NCBI RefSeq assembly: GCF_910592395.1
Contig: NC_088325.1
Location: forward strand, 5,735,501 to 5,799,500
DNA: 64,000 bases
Direction: 5' to 3'
From: Lineus longissimus
Taxonomy: Eukaryota > Nemertea > Pilidiophora > Heteronemertea > Lineidae
The notes beneath the pieces were generated by a model that searched no databases, was not told where the DNA came from, and saw only the letters and a list, made by a program, of their open reading frames with translations. This document shows positions 48,301 to 62,170 of the stretch, one piece after another; positions within the stretch are counted from its first letter, which is position 1, and every line of letters starts with the position of its first letter. The position numbers were made by a program, and so were the translations under genes.

Positions 48301-48502
48301 GTCATTTGAAGCTGTTTCGGTTGCCTAGTGGATACACTCTCTGCGTATCACACGGTAGACCCGAGTTGCCCTTTCACCGCCGTAGTCATAATAATATTCC
48401 GACTACACGGCAGGGCGCCAATATTTCAACACTGAACTTTAGTTCACTCCCCTGTTATGAGAGGGCTTTCCCGTTGATTTTCGTCTGCATCACAAGTTTA
48501 AG
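45356..48502. other. Upstream of the GH31 gene; no supported gene
   Basis: The promoter of the minus-strand alpha-glucosidase should lie in the first part. Short ORFs such as 46,683-47,060 show no recognised domain. A (GAT)n microsatellite is at about 46,383-46,408. Confidence 0.4.
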
Positions 48503-48666
48503 CCGGTGTAATGTTTTTGAGTGTTTCCCCTCATTGTTTTGGAACGCTCAAAAATAGATTGACAAGTTTTTCTGTGTATCCCCCCTATTGAAAAGTCGTG
48601 GTCTCTCTAGCTGCCTATTGTTTGGAAACACTGACACATGGGAAACAACCACAGATGTTACACCGG
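48503..48666 (+). mobile_element. MITE family A, copy 2
   Basis: It begins CCGGTGTAATGTTTTTGAGT and ends GTTACACCGG. It is the inverted counterpart of 26,172-26,350 and about 15 bp shorter. Confidence 0.8.
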
Positions 48667-49184
48667 GTCGCAGTAGAAAGTTTTTTGCTATTTCACCAAA
48701 TCAATGTATTCGTCAAAATTCTGAAGGCACGTTAAAATGGCGTCCAGAAGAATAATTAGTTGAAATGAAGTTGTTGGTCCTCGATACAACCTAAGTTTCA
48801 GTGGCCTGAGGCCTAACCAATCCCATTGTAAACCTGACGCCGATAGGCTTGCTCTGTTTTTGCCTATATGCGGGCCCTCTATTTTTTTCGTAACGTGTCA
48901 ACTACTGTTTTTACATGATGACTTTTCTAATTGGACATCATAGAGGCTGAAAATAATTTAGAAATCAAATTAGAAGTAAATGTAGTTTCAAACATTTCCA
49001 GCAGATGGTGTTATGGCTGCACCGAACCCCTGGTAACAGCTTTACGTCATATGCCGCATCACCGCCAGAATCTCGGGGTTGACGTAGCATGTCTGACCTC
49101 TGACCCGTCTAGTTGGCCGTTACGTGTCACTACTAACTGTTTCTACATGACAAAAACATTTTTGTGGCCCACCAAATAGGTTTT
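48667..49184. other. Intergenic, nothing recognised
   Basis: No gene or repeat supported. Confidence 0.35.
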
Positions 49185-49404
49185 AAAGGGGGACTATAGG
49201 CAGGAGGAAAGGGGCTAATTTGGCCAACTTCAAGTGACTAGTATACATAGAACCGGCCAATGGTCATGTCAGGCTCAGTACTAAATATATTCCTCGTACA
49301 AACTTGAATAATTTCGACGTACTGTGAGATATTAGAGAGACCCCTATTGGCGGCTTTTTGTAACTTTATCTTGCCTGCCTAGCTGCTGCCGATAGTGTCC
49401 TTCG
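49185..49404 (+). repeat. Dispersed repeat B, copy 1
   Basis: It runs from AAAGGGGGACTATAGGCAGG to GTGTCCTTCG and shares GACGTACTGTGAGA and TAACTTTATCTTGCC with 61,908-62,124. It is a SINE- or MITE-like unit of about 220 bp. Confidence 0.8.
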
Positions 49405-52219
49405 TCTTATGGTAGACATAAATCAAGATACCTGACACGAACATACGAAAACAAGCCCATTGGGTTCCAGAGTCGCAGCTAGTGAGGCGGACGATGGCTG
49501 AGGAGAGGTAAAAGGGGTAAAATACGGACTAAAACTCACCAAGGCAAAAATACCATCAAACTGGGGAAGGGGAATCCCCAGCAATACACTGCACGGCGTG
49601 TTAGTACTTATCACTAGACGGAAAAAAATCATGCTCTAGATTTCTGCTCTAGTTTTAACTGCAGACTACCAAGGCTCATACACGGTCACAATGTACACTG
49701 TAATAACAAGGAAAATGTCAAAGAGCCTCCAAGATTTCCTATAGAAATACTTCATTCTCTCTCAAACTGAGTTATTGGCATCAACATTAGGCATTGTGAG
49801 ATTTTAGAATCAATGTCAGACTAGTCTGTGTATTATTCATTAGCTCGTTTAGACATGTAGGCCTCCTCCACAAAAGTGCAAAACGAAACGGCTTGGCTAT
49901 GCGTCAACTATAGAGGGAGCGAAAAGCTTAAGGCTAGCTGCTCCCAATAAATCCTTTGTCGATGATTGTTATATAATATTTTGCCACCTGTTATAGAAAC
50001 AAATCCACGTGGCTGTCATTTAATCCTAATGAGAAGTTTTTGTTGCTGTTAATTCACAATAATCATGGAGCAAATGGTAAATATTTGTCTTTGATATTCT
50101 TGTTAGTGTAGTATAAGATATCTTTAGTGCAATTTATTTTTTATTTGCCGCATTGGGGAAATTAATAGGGTAAATATAACCAAAGTTCAAGAGCGAAAAT
50201 TCAACCCATATGAGGCTTTGATTGCTGTTAATATGATCACCAGAAACAAACTTAAAATTCGATGTGGCCATTATCATAATGCAGATGAGAAAATGACATG
50301 TGATAACGAGTGACGTCGTCGATATTTATGTTAATTGTCAGTAACTAATCAGAGCTTTTATTTGTGGATGTGCCCAGGGGTTATTAAGAGGACCTCCGGA
50401 AGTGGGGAGCGCATTGAGCCCTGGAAATAGAGGTTGGAAATTGTTGGCCTCTTATTCCTCCGTACTGTTTTGTTGTGACGTATTCCTTAAAATGCCACCT
50501 CGAAACGCCTATCCTAAGGAAATTGTCCAAGTAACCTACCTATTCCATTATGCGCGTTGAAGGGTGGTCACTGGCACATGCGCCACAATTAAATTTGGCC
50601 AGAACTTGAACACCTTAAGCAATACCTCCATCAGAAAGATGCGAATGTCTATTTCATGGGTGGGAGCCTGTTCCTTGGAAAGCAACGAACTGACTCTCAC
50701 CCTTGAAATTGGCATCCACCCCGTTTTGAAAAGTTCTAATTGCTTTTAGGATCTAAAATGGTGGTGCCTATGGTCACTCCATAATTATCAGTGGTAATTT
50801 CGGTCATGGTCTCCAACAATTAATTGAAGGCTCTACCTTAAACTTTCAGAATACAATACAGAGACGGACATTATTATCTTGTCGAGGGCGGTGCAGTGAT
50901 AATGCAGTGAGACTCGTTCTCAGTTCAGATAATGTGCAGTAGAGAAATCTTGGTTAAATAACTTTCATAATCATGTCTGAATAGTGTGTCCATTGGATTT
51001 TTCATTTCATTTAGTTAGGTCATGAAGCTAACATAAATATTAATGTTAGCTGCATGGTTAGGTTCAGTGGAGTTACACTGAGTAGCCTACCACTCAATTG
51101 TATCTCAAAAACGCGGTTTTCAGTTCCTCAAATAGCCACTGCAAGTGTTTGGCGCTGCAATGCCAATTAGGTCAAAATTTGAGAAGTGGACACTCGTATC
51201 GTAAAGACGATGCGAAGGTGCTGAGGAACTCGCAATATCTTTTTATCAAAACAATAACAAGTTCTCTATTCACCTGTGCCGAATTCTTCTTGGTGTTTTT
51301 AATCCGTTATGAGGACAATTTCGCAAGGATTTTTCGACAGATCGTTTAAAAACCGGTAAGACAACTTAACCACTTCAATTTCTTGAGTGTTAAATGCATA
51401 AATGCCAATACCGGTACATCTGGCATGTGTACTTCATACTCGACTGTGTATGTCGTGAGCAGTTGGCAGTGTGTGGGCATTAATGCCTTTATTTGGAGCT
51501 ATTCATCATTGTTCACTTTTGTTATCTTGTCATAGAAATACCTATTTCGTTCGTCATTGATCAGCCATGCAAGTTGAGTCGTTTTGAGACCAAATGATCA
51601 GTACTGCACATCATTAGAATTTCAATTCGTCCCTTCTCAAAGCATATTCTTGAAGTGGTCTTCTGGTTGACGTTGTGGTGAAAATGGCCCAGGTAAATGA
51701 GGTAGGCATTTTCCGTTTGGGGGGGGGGCTATATAAGTCTGTGGCAGACTGTTCAAAGCAGCCTGGCCCTGTCCCTATGGTCCCTTGTAGTTAAAGTGAA
51801 GGGCATTTTGTCCGGTGTAGACAATGGCACAACCAAGACAGATTGTATGGGACAGGCGTTGTGAAGACCCTATACCCAATGTTGTGCATAGCTGGCTGCT
51901 TTCAAGTGGATCGAAGGATATCGTAGGATTGGAACACTGGGATGACATTGTCCATCCCTCATTATTCAACTTGTACCATGGACGTGACTGCAGATATTTC
52001 TGATATTTTCAAGCAAAAAACAATTCCCCAGCCAGAAACAGAGAGTTTTATTTCTAGGCCTGAATCAAGTCCTTATAATCCACTACACAATGCTGTCACT
52101 GGAGCACCCAAGAACAAGAGCCTGATTGCACATTTGTCAAAAAGACATTCACAGTGTCTCAATCAGGATGAGCAACAGGGTCAGCCTGTGTCCAAGACCC
52201 ACTTTAAAGTCGAGCCAAC
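49405..52219. other. Intergenic, no supported gene
   Basis: Open stretches around 51,823-51,990 and 51,942-52,226 have protein-like composition but no recognised domain or splice context, so I do not call a gene. Confidence 0.35.
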
Positions 52220-52253
52220 AATTTGACCTCTCTAATCAGGACACTTCTCTATT
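52220..52253 (+). repeat. Fragment of pogo-like MITE family C
   Basis: AATTTGACCTCTCTAATCAG and the following bases match the interior of the element at 53,238-53,397. Confidence 0.7.
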
Positions 52254-53237
52254 TCGTAAATCCCCAGGGTGACCTTGAGAGGAAGGGTCGACCCTATACT
52301 TCAGATTGAATAGTATTATCATCAACCTGGAGACAAGCATTTGTTCATCAATAAACTTGTGTATAGATCGTCTCTAACATGTCTAAGAATGCCGTTAGGC
52401 GGTCTCAGCATGTGCTGTTTGCTGGGTGGTAAGGGCGATTTTTCTAACGTTATTCCAGTTAAAAACGGCAACTTCAGGTCCTGAATTTCACCAATTTGGC
52501 TGATCCAATTTTCATTAAACTGCCAGAGGAGTTTATCAAAGGCATTTTGTACCAATGGCACAATTTTCTCAAAATTTGGGCCACTTTTCAAATTAGGAAT
52601 AATGTAGAATAATGTACAAAAAGTGACATTTCATAGTTCAGGCAGATCCAAACTTCACATGATCTTGCATGCAGATTGAGTCTCCCTGTATCTCTCCCCC
52701 CCCCCCCCCGAGGGTTTGTGTCCCTTCTTTCTCTGAATCCACCCCTATGGCAATGTATGGTGTATGTGATCTTAGTAAAACATGGTGCAATTTTTCTTCT
52801 TGGTATGGCGGCGGACAGATTTCAGCAAGGCAAGGCACAAAATGCTAATATGATATTATCTTATTTATCTCATGAAATTGTGCCGCCATGCCTGACCGAA
52901 CCAATATTTGTGGCTTCCTACTGCGTAACCCAATGGCCATTTTCTCCCGGGCTAAGCCTACAATAAGCGACATATCATTGTATGAACTGTAAATTGTGGT
53001 GTCTTAAAAATCATGTTTTTAAGCACAGTACTAAATTCAAGATGAATAGAATCCTCGCTGAATTTCCATAGTGTTTTTTGCGTGTTGCCGCAGGGGATAA
53101 CTTATTTACGGACATTCTCGGTAGGTAGTTGAATGCGATATGATATGTCCTGCTGGGTCGAAACGTCGTCCCTTCTGGATGAGGTTATGCCTTTCCAAAG
53201 TTATTCATTTCGGGCCTGATGGGAAATAGAATATATA
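52254..53237. other. Intergenic, no supported gene
   Basis: It contains a poly-C run at about 52,697-52,709. Nothing else recognised. Confidence 0.35.
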
Positions 53238-53397
53238 CAGTGGAACCTCCCTTAGCGGACACCTCTCTATTAAGGACACTAGTTCTGGTCCCAAATTGGC
53301 TGTTTTCATTCAATTTGACCTCTCTAATCAGGACACCTCTCTATCAAGGACAGCACTTGTCAGTCCCGAGGGTGTCCGTAATAGAGAGGTTCTACTG
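53238..53397. mobile_element. Pogo-like MITE family C, complete copy
   Basis: CAGTGGAACCTCCCTTAGCG at the left and the inverted CAGTAGAACCTCTCTATTAC at the right, flanked by TA on both sides. The 160-bp size and TA duplication fit a MITE mobilised by a pogo/Tigger-type transposase. Confidence 0.9.
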
Positions 53398-53964
53398 TAC
53401 TATAGTTTCAGTGATGTAAGACCGTTTCTGAATATAAAAAAGGGAAATTCGATACATCTCAAAGTGTTTAATTTGGATATCAATGGGTTGGTAAACACCA
53501 AGTTGTCTGCTGGTCTTGAAGTCCTGTTATGGTCTTGATCAATGTTGTAGGGTTTACGAAAAATGAATTTGTCTTAGATTGGTGAAGCTAGAGTATTATT
53601 GTAAAGCCTTGCTGAGGACTGTAAGGCTAATAATATTATGATAGAAATTGCATTTCATGTATTTCATAAATTTCATGTATTTGGACATTTGATATTAATA
53701 TTTTCAGCCAGGGTTTTAAAAGGGAGGCATACCTTTTATTAGGTGTCAGACCAATTCTATTAAGCATATGCTAAATAAAAAAAACACATTGTTGAAAAAG
53801 GCAGGGCGTTTTCTTCTTGAAAAATTGACAACGGGGTGCCCTGCTATTCTGCTTTAGCTGAAGCACTAATTAGAGCAGGTAAGAATAAAACTGTTTCTAA
53901 CTCAAACTTGTTCTGTGGACTGGGGTGGAGGGTCAAGAGGTCTTTTTTCCTTTTCTATTGATGG
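53398..53964. other. Intergenic, nothing recognised
   Basis: No gene or repeat supported. Confidence 0.35.
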
Positions 53965-54715
53965 TACAGTCCGAATCACAAATGATATCCCGTCAGTTGT
54001 GGGTAATGTGAAGCTATGTAACGTCACGTGTGACGTCATGTAACGTCATGTGAATTTTCACTCATTTGGCGTATTCTCAATCAATCTTGAGATCGAATCG
54101 CTATACACCTTTCCAGAAATGGGACGCTGAGTGTCCGAAATAGTGATGTCATAAGGGGAAACTAGGCCTTATGGTGGAGGGACAAAAGAGATAGTCATGG
54201 TTGACCAACACACTTGAATGCCTTTAATGACGGACAAGGGGGGAAAAATTAGTTCCAATGCAAGCCACCAATTTCAGGAAGCATGGATATACTTATATAC
54301 TATATAGGCTTATATTTTACCTGAAATCAATGATGGTTTTAAAGAAGACCAGAGTTCAAATAACCTAACCGATGTGATTGAAATGTACTACTGTAGAACC
54401 TTTCTTTTAAGGACACCCTCGTGACTGACAAATGCTGTCCTTTAGAGAGGTGTCTTGATTAGAAAGGTAAATTTGAATGGAAACAATCAATTTGGGACCA
54501 AAAATAGTGTCCTTATTAAATATGTTGTCCTTAATAGAGAAGTGTCCTCTGTAATTGCTTTCCCTGAGCTTTAAAAAATGGTCCTGAGGGTACGTCAAAT
54601 AATCTTGATTGACCCATTTCGTGTTTGGAATGCGTAACTTACATCACTAGCCTGCAGCACAATGCACCATATACTGCGCATTGCAGAGGAGATGTCAATT
54701 TTGATTTAGACTGTA
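53965..54715. mobile_element. MITE family D, long copy with nested family C element
   Basis: The left end TACAGTCCGAATCACAAATG and the right end (complement of TACAGTCTAAATCAAAATTG) match the family at 58,563 and 61,537. The copy is about 750 bp because it carries extra DNA, including the element at 54,389. The interior has CRE-like ACGTCACGTGTGACGTCA. Confidence 0.7.
54389..54555. mobile_element. Pogo-like MITE family C, diverged inverted copy
   Basis: TACTGTAGAACCTTTCTTTT onward aligns with the complement of 53,238-53,397 with many substitutions. The right terminus is degraded. Confidence 0.75.
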
Positions 54716-56912
54716 GCTATTGGTATGAGACGTTCCGACATTTAGAAGATTTCCATTTTCTCTCCTATGTGTTGGTTTCAATGAAAAAATCTTTGTGCTA
54801 GTCGCAAACAATTACAAAAACCCAAACACTAACATGTTTTTAATGATTCAAATTGAAACATTATCTATCCTTATCCATGCATTTCAGCCACCAATCAAAT
54901 AACTGCATGTTATTAATGTTAGTTCTGATAAGAAATAATCATGCGGTTTCATACAGCACTTCCTGCATATCAATTGACATATATTTTTTTAGCTATTAAA
55001 TGCGTACGCCGTTCATAATTACTGGTGGTTCACAGGGTTACCTCGAACATGTTTTTCATGGGGGTACAAAAATAAAAGAAAAATGACCTCTCCAAAAGCT
55101 TTTTTGCAGTCTGTATGCAGTACATGCAGTATATATGCACGCATACACAATGCTGAAATGATGTCAATTGTGACTTGGAATTTAAAAGCATTCTTCTTCT
55201 TCTTCGGCATTCACTCTGCACTTGGAGGTGAATAAACCCCATGGAGTTGTCCACCTCGAATGCGGGATAGGCATTTTAGCATGTCACTACAGTTAGGTTC
55301 CAATTGGGTTGATTGGCCTATTGACTCCGACTTCAGCCAGGCCGACACACTCTGATTTCGGCCAGATGAGTCCACGCAAGCTACTCATGTTTCTCACTTG
55401 GTGGGTTTTTTATAAACCTGCCCTGGCATAGACACCAGAAACAAGGAACCTCGTTGAAGGACTGTGAAGGGCCAGGAATTTTAGTTACTTGAAAGCCACA
55501 CCGGTTCATTCAGAACTACAAACCCAGGGCCCTATTGCGTGTGTAGCGGTAAAGGGCTTATAAAGGTTGTCACTGTAAACGTTTTACAACTCTGAACTCG
55601 AACCCAAAGACTTAGCCAACTAATTATATCTACATGTATTTACATCATTTAGTACTCATATCACCCTCAAACCTCTCACCTACAAACAACACTGAAACAT
55701 TACAAGTCAAAAAGGCTCTGGGGCTTTTCAAGATAGTATCTTGATTAGCTACAGAATAGACTTGTCATGGTTGGGTTCTGGATTTTGTGAGTTATGGGGC
55801 TACCAGGAACTGACTAAAATATCCAAACATCAACCTTTATACCTAATTACCCTCAGCCCTAATGGGTGAATAGCCCGGCCCAAATATCAGGCTCTCAACC
55901 AACTCACACTCAGTAATTAAGAAGACAACCAATCAGCACACAGCTGTATCAATATAAAATTACCAGACAGGGCCTAGGGCAGGGGCCTAGTAACCAGGTA
56001 CTAATCAGCAGCTTACAATTCAATTCAATTCAATTTATTCTCCACTTTTAAAAAAAGTACAGAGAAGAAAAACCTAACAGTAATTATACATGATGGCTGA
56101 CGTACACGGTCAAGGGTGGACACAAGGTAAATGAATCACATATAGGGGCTAAACTAGATTAAACAATCTGCGACACGCCAAGAGGAATTTGGATAGTTTT
56201 ACATGAAAAAAAGGGATCAAACATCTTAACAGATAAAGATAGTAAAACAATGGAAGAGATCAATTAAACAGTAAGGTGTTGAAACGCGTAGCAGCTAACG
56301 AATCTGGATGTCTTAGTTTACTGACAGCCAGAGAAAAACACACTAATGACACTAGATTTGGTACCCAATTCCAAATATCGTCACACATGGTAGCCAGCAG
56401 TGTTAACCACTAGGCTATGAGGCTCTTAGGACTTTAGCATTTCCTGATAACCCTGTTAAATTAAATTTACGAAGGGTGTTTAAGAGTTAGACGCGTGTAA
56501 ATTCTACATAATCAGTTTCAGGGCCTAATGCGGTTTTCATGAAGAAACCCTGCAAGGCCCTGACTCTGTCTATTCAGACATTAAACGCTGTTTTAAGCTA
56601 AACACCCTTTGTAAATTCGGCCCAAACTGTTTTAGTGGTGCTTCGGAATCACGATTGTGATGGTGACACATTTCTTTAAAATGATTTGTGTTCCTACATG
56701 TATCAAGGAGGATATGGAAGTGCATAATAATGGAATTCAAGTGGTGCGTGAAGTGGTTTTTAACACATTGGGTGCCAAATAATGGCGGTTTACACTTTTG
56801 GGGTAAAATCCCCACCTTTCTGAGATCTGTTTACGTGCTAAAATAGAAGGAATAAAATGTTGTTCTTCAATTAAAAGAGTTGAAACAAAATTGGAAAAAT
56901 GTCAAACACTTC
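54716..56912. other. Intergenic, no supported gene
   Basis: A (CAATT)n microsatellite lies near 56,018-56,038. No coding evidence. Confidence 0.35.
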
Positions 56913-57257
56913 AGTGCGGCACCGGCACATCCAGAATATAAAGAAAGGTGGCTCAGAGTCCAGGAACGAATCGAGTTTAAGGTGCTTTTGCTTGTTTTCA
57001 AGTGTCTCAACAACTCTGGCCCTGATTATCTTAGCTCCCTCATTGATATTCATCAGCCAAGGCGGCAGCTTCGTTCTACAAATGGCCTACTGCTGTCACG
57101 ACCAAGGAGCAGGTTGATTAATTTTTGAGACCGGGCTTTTTCTTGCGCTGCTCCAAAACTTTGGAATCGCCTGCCACGTTCTATACGGGAAAGTGGCAGC
57201 ATCCCGGTCTTCAAGAACAACTTTCAAACATTCCTCTTTCATCGCTACATGCATTAG
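56913..57257 (+). pseudogene. Non-LTR retrotransposon ORF2, C-terminal tail
   Basis: The frame encodes VQERIEFKVLLLVFKCLN, GPDYLSSLIDIHQP, then a TGA, then DRAFSCAAPKLWNRLPRSIR and FKNNFQTFLFHRYMH before TAG. This is the typical end of CR1/L2/jockey-type reverse transcriptase ORFs. The 5' truncation and internal stop mark it as a dead copy. Confidence 0.8.
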
Positions 57258-58562
57258 ACTTATTGTACAAAAAAGTAAGTAAGTTATTGTAAAGTGTCAT
57301 TGGTCACTTCAAGTGGATTTTGGCACTACAAAAACATTTAATTATTAATTATTAATTAATTTTTATTGTGGAAGTTACCCAACTAAAGTTACCTTTGGCA
57401 AGCTGAATAATGACTCACTGTAGTGCATTTCAGTATACACACAGTATTTCACAGTTTCCTCTAAATTTTTCTAAGTCCAATTCTAGGCCCAGAGAGGGGA
57501 ATGGTTCTGACTTACTTTACCCAATTCTTGATATACCCTCATTTATTGGATAGGCCATGCATTAGTCATGCATCCGAACCCTCTCGTATTCCCCTTAACT
57601 GTGAACTTCCTTTAGTGATTTATAGTGTTTAGTTGGACTTAAACGAATGAAAAGATGGAAAATGTGGTGTTTCAAACATGGTGGCCAAATTAAAACTGCC
57701 AGGTGGCATCACCATAGCAGGTATAAAAAGAGAGGTTGAGTGAACTGGCCAACAACTTCAGAATAAAAGTTTACCAAGGTAACTGTAACTGGACAAGAAC
57801 AAACATATAGAAATAAATAGCGGCCCAGGCACTTTTTAAAGCAGGTTTTGATTCTGGAAGATTCTTCCAAGCCAGCGGCCGGGTTATAGTCTCTTCACAA
57901 TTTCTCCATGACATACTTGAGGAAATTTTCTGGCATGCCTTGTTGGCTCACCGTATAGGGGAGTCTATTCAATACTGCAGTGTCCGGCGTCTGTCATGAA
58001 TTAATTCTTAACCACAAAATATATATACGGTGAGCACAATGGCCTCTGGCCTTTTCATTTGTGGGTGAATGACTATTTTTTGAACAGAATTAAAACCAAA
58101 ATGTTCTGTACCCTGTCTGCCTGAGGTTTACATCCAAAATATACAATTGCAGCCTTAGATTTATTCAAACAGACTAACAGACAATGGTTGAGGCCATTTC
58201 CTAAATCACAAAATCAACCAGACAAAGATAAAACAAATATTTTCTTTGACCACCCGCTAATGGCATTTTCGTCTAGATATCTTTGAGCCAATATTCAGAA
58301 TATTTGCAGTATTTTGCCGTGTCAGGGTTAGATTAATAAGGTACTCCCTGGTTCATCAGAGGTGTGGCCAGTATTTCATGAGGGGATGGTTTTCTAGCAT
58401 ATGTCCTGTGATACAACACATTTCGAGGGCAATTCATTTTCGGTTTCAAAATGTATTTCAGTTAAGGCATTTCCTGGTCAGTTTCAGCGTTTTTCCCCAA
58501 TGCTCGCGTCATTTGCCTACATCGCCCCCTGCTTTCTCTGACTGTGGGATATGTGTGGAATG
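57258..58562. other. Intergenic, no supported gene
   Basis: The first part would be the 3' tail of the non-LTR copy. Nothing else recognised. Confidence 0.35.
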
Positions 58563-58744
58563 TTACAGTCCAAATCACAAATGACCTCTGCCCTGCTTTG
58601 CGTCAGTGACGCGCATCATACGCGCGAGTTACGTGTCAATGACGCATCAGTGACCCGCTTATCTCTCTATGTTTTGCACAAATTACGCGCGACCTACACG
58701 CTGGGAAGCGCGTCATTGGGGAACAATTGTGATTTGGACTGTAA
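58563..58744. mobile_element. MITE family D, copy 2
   Basis: TTACAGTCCAAATCACAAAT at the left and the complement of TTACAGTCCAAATCACAATT at the right, 182 bp. The termini are the best preserved of the family here. Confidence 0.9.
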
Positions 58745-61304
58745 ATTTTCAAGTGAAAATTTTCTGCTGTTCATGCACCAAAATGTTCCTCTTCATGCAC
58801 TGGTCAAACGTAATCTTCAATCCCCTCTCCTCAAGGTTGGATGCAGAACCTCCATACTAGTCACCTTATGAAATCTTTGCCAATATATTTCTATCATGTC
58901 ATTTCAGTCAGAATTTCATATAAACAAAAAATGTGAAAATAATAGGCCCTATGTATGCCTTGGTTTACAGAAAAGTTTTATTGATAGTTTATGAATCCTT
59001 GGTGAATCTTGACCCAATCACTTCTAAAGTGGACTCGAGGTGAATTTAAAGGAACATGTGAGATGGGTTGGGTCAAGGCGTAGTTTGACAGCTGCATTAA
59101 TTCTTTGTAAAGGAGTGAAGAGCCAGTCATAAAATTTGGAAACTTGCCATTATGGTGAGGTAGATAAAGTGGTACAATTATCACCCTGGTACAATTATGA
59201 TAGCCTTTGTGTGCATTTATTTATACTGTCAGCTAATTTCTATACTGAAAGGTGCTCTAATTGTACCATGGCTAGTTGTACCACTTCATCTTATATCGAC
59301 ACCTGTGAACATGACCTTTATTTTGCGAACAACACATTTCCAGTGTAATTTTTCCCTGCTTTAATTAGTGACTAATGGACCATGGATTCTTTGACAAAGT
59401 TTTCAGAAAATTGGGTCAAATACAAGGTAAATGTATACCTAACCTGATGAAAGTCACAGATGCATGAAATTCCTATAAAATGCCTCTTAAGAACCTGTAC
59501 TATATGTTTCTTGTTCAAATTGTAGTCCTACATGATTACGATTATTTACTTATAAAGCAAACCGGTCAGGATTGTCAACAATATTTTGGCATGAATTGTG
59601 GATCAGTTGGACTTGTGTTTAACCCTTTGAAGCCCGATCTCGACTTTGGTCAAAAAAGAAAAAAACTCTCTATTTGCCCGATTTCGACTGCATGACTTGT
59701 ACAGTCTCCAAAACTTGATCGTCCCCCCCTTTGCATAAAACACTTATAACAGCTTTGTGAGACTGATGTATTCTGAATGACAACTTTTGTTACATAGTGC
59801 GGTAGCTGAGCATGAATTTCATATACGGTTTTGCAGGGTGAAAATTAAGATTTGTGAGAATTTAGGCGTCAAAGGTGATGTAAAGAACATTTTGCTCCAG
59901 ACACTTGGGTTTGTGGAAACTCTGCCTCTAAAGGGTTAAGGGACCATTCGAGCAATTAAGGGCATTATGACTGAACTATCAGCTGCTCAATAACCTTGTT
60001 GTTGTACACTACAGCATCAGCTACCATCACAAAATTTCACAGAAAATAAAACAATTTCAAGGCCTACTGAATTATCAGCTTTGCCCAATTTGCAATTAGT
60101 CCCCAGAGTGAGCTCTCTTTACAGCAATCATCATAGAGAAATAACAAATTGCCTAGACTTCTGAATATACATAATAGGTGAAGCTTAGTTACACCATTGA
60201 AATCTGACACAACCTTACCATGTATAAATCACAATCTAGGCCTTATTGGATCTCCTGAGGTGGCATCTTATTCCATTGTTAAAAGCAGTTGAATCAGAAC
60301 TTGTGCGATTGTTGTTGTCAGTCTTTAGTTTGGGGCTATCTGACGCATTGCATTTAAGGAATCGCCTACAATTTTGTAAAAACAAATTTAATCATCAGTT
60401 ACTGGCTCACTTCTATCATTAGAAATATAATGTTTTTGATATCTGTAGGGTACTTTTTCATATCATTACATGAACATGTGATATTTAATAAGAAACATTG
60501 AGGCCAGGGGGTGGGGGGGATTCATGACCTGGGTGCAAGTCCATACCAAGTGGTGATCTCATTAAACTTCCCCCTGGATACAAGCTTGTGGGTAATGTCG
60601 ATTGAAGGGGGAACCCAGGTGGGCATTTTTGTCTTCTCAACATGAGCACTAAGCTAACAGATCTTAAAAAATCTCGAAAAGTGGCGAGCAGAGACAAGAT
60701 TAGGGGACTGGCGTATATAGTCCATCTAATACCACCGGACATTGCCATATTGAAAGAAAAGTCCGTGTAACTACCACGTGGTGATTGTGACGAAGTTGTA
60801 CAGGTGGCATAGTGAATTGGCCAAAATATTTCTCCTCAAAATAACCCAACACATCAATATGTCATTGTGTGCAGTGTTTCCTCTTAGTATGGTATTCATA
60901 CTGCTCAATAAAAAAATTGATTTTAACGTTTGACTAGATCTTCCTGTTATAATAACGTGATAACACTTATAGATTTTTCATGATGTCTTTATATAAACGC
61001 ATATCATTGTGGTGTTAAATATGCATGTATTGTCCTTTCGGTCTCTGATCCCCGCCCAGCCATGTCATTATAGACTTAAGATTAACTTTACTCTGACCAG
61101 GAAGAGATAACTGACTTTAAATATCTTTTTATTTTCCGTATTTGTTGTCATAAGATATCAATAATGGGTTTAACCCTTTGTTGAGGTGATAGTGTGAGTG
61201 AATAAAGAATACAAATGACTGAAAGCAGATTTGTAGGTGTGGTGTTTCAAATCAAGTTTGTCCCATGACGTTGCTTCTAGTTTGCCATACATACTACAGG
61301 GTGG
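58745..61304. other. Intergenic, no supported gene
   Basis: Short ORFs here have no recognised domain. A duplicated GGTACAATTAT word lies at about 59,170-59,200. Confidence 0.35.
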
Positions 61305-61384
61305 CCCAGAACACTTTTTCATTGCACAATGGAATTCTATTTTGTATCCATTGTGTGAGGAAAAGTTTTCTGGGCCACCCTGTA
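61305..61384. mobile_element. 80-bp hairpin MITE
   Basis: TACAGGGTGGCCCAGAACAC is followed by a nearly complementary second half ending TTCTGGGCCACCCTGTA, so almost the whole element is one stem. The termini and TA ends resemble mariner-type elements. Confidence 0.88.
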
Positions 61385-61536
61385 GACAGGATTCCTGTCC
61401 CTTTCGATATACCCTCACATCCGACAGCTTGGGGCATTATGCTTCCACCCTGGGTGTCTGTTTCTCTGTCTTTCTAGCCCTAAACTTTTCATATCCAGAG
61501 CATATCTATTGTAATGATAAAAAGTGCTGCACTTGG

Positions 61537-61721
61537 TACAGTCCAAGTCACAATATCTGTCTTGCTTTGCCTTAGTTACGTGCAACGTATGGGCGAGTTG
61601 TGTGCCAATGACGCTTTAGTGACACACATGTATGTTTTGTGTGTATTACACGCAACCTTCACTCTGAGTAGCGTGCCTATGGCGTGAAATGCGGGATGTG
61701 TCAATTTTGATTTTGACTGTA
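61537..61721. mobile_element. MITE family D, copy 3
   Basis: TACAGTCCAAGTCACAATAT at the left and the complement of TACAGTCAAAATCAAAATTG at the right, 185 bp, with a diverged interior. Confidence 0.8.
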
Positions 61722-61907
61722 GCTATTGCTTAGCACTCGGGGATACCATTAATCCCTGAGAAGGACCTGGCCAATAGTATGTCCTATCTAAACTTCAAAT
61801 CCACATTCCAAGCTAACCACAGCCTAAAACATGTAGCAAATGCTGGGCAGAGATGTCTTTTTGACTTTGAAAAACATCTGTACAGTGCTAAAATTTTAAT
61901 TCCCTTT

Positions 61908-62124
61908 AAAGGGGGGACGATAGGCAGGAGCAGGAGGTCAAATTGAACATCTTTGGGTGACTTATATGCTCAGTGACGGCACTGGGTCAAGTTTGATTCA
62001 ACACTTGATATATTCCTGGTACAAGTGCGAATAGTTGACGTACTGTGAGAACGGAGAGACCCCTATTTGGGACTTCATGTAACTTTATCTTGCCTACCTA
62101 GTGGCTGTTTATGGAGTCTCTTCG
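61908..62124 (+). repeat. Dispersed repeat B, copy 2
   Basis: It matches 49,185-49,404 along its length. It ends 46 bp before the putative signal-peptide exon. Confidence 0.8.
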
Positions 62125-62170
62125 AAATGTTGGTAATCCTGCTATCATTAAATGTTCCTTCTTTTTTTAG

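Noticed and set aside
51942-52226. 94-residue ORF as a host gene exon
   Set aside because: The composition is protein-like but there is no recognised domain and no convincing splice sites around it.
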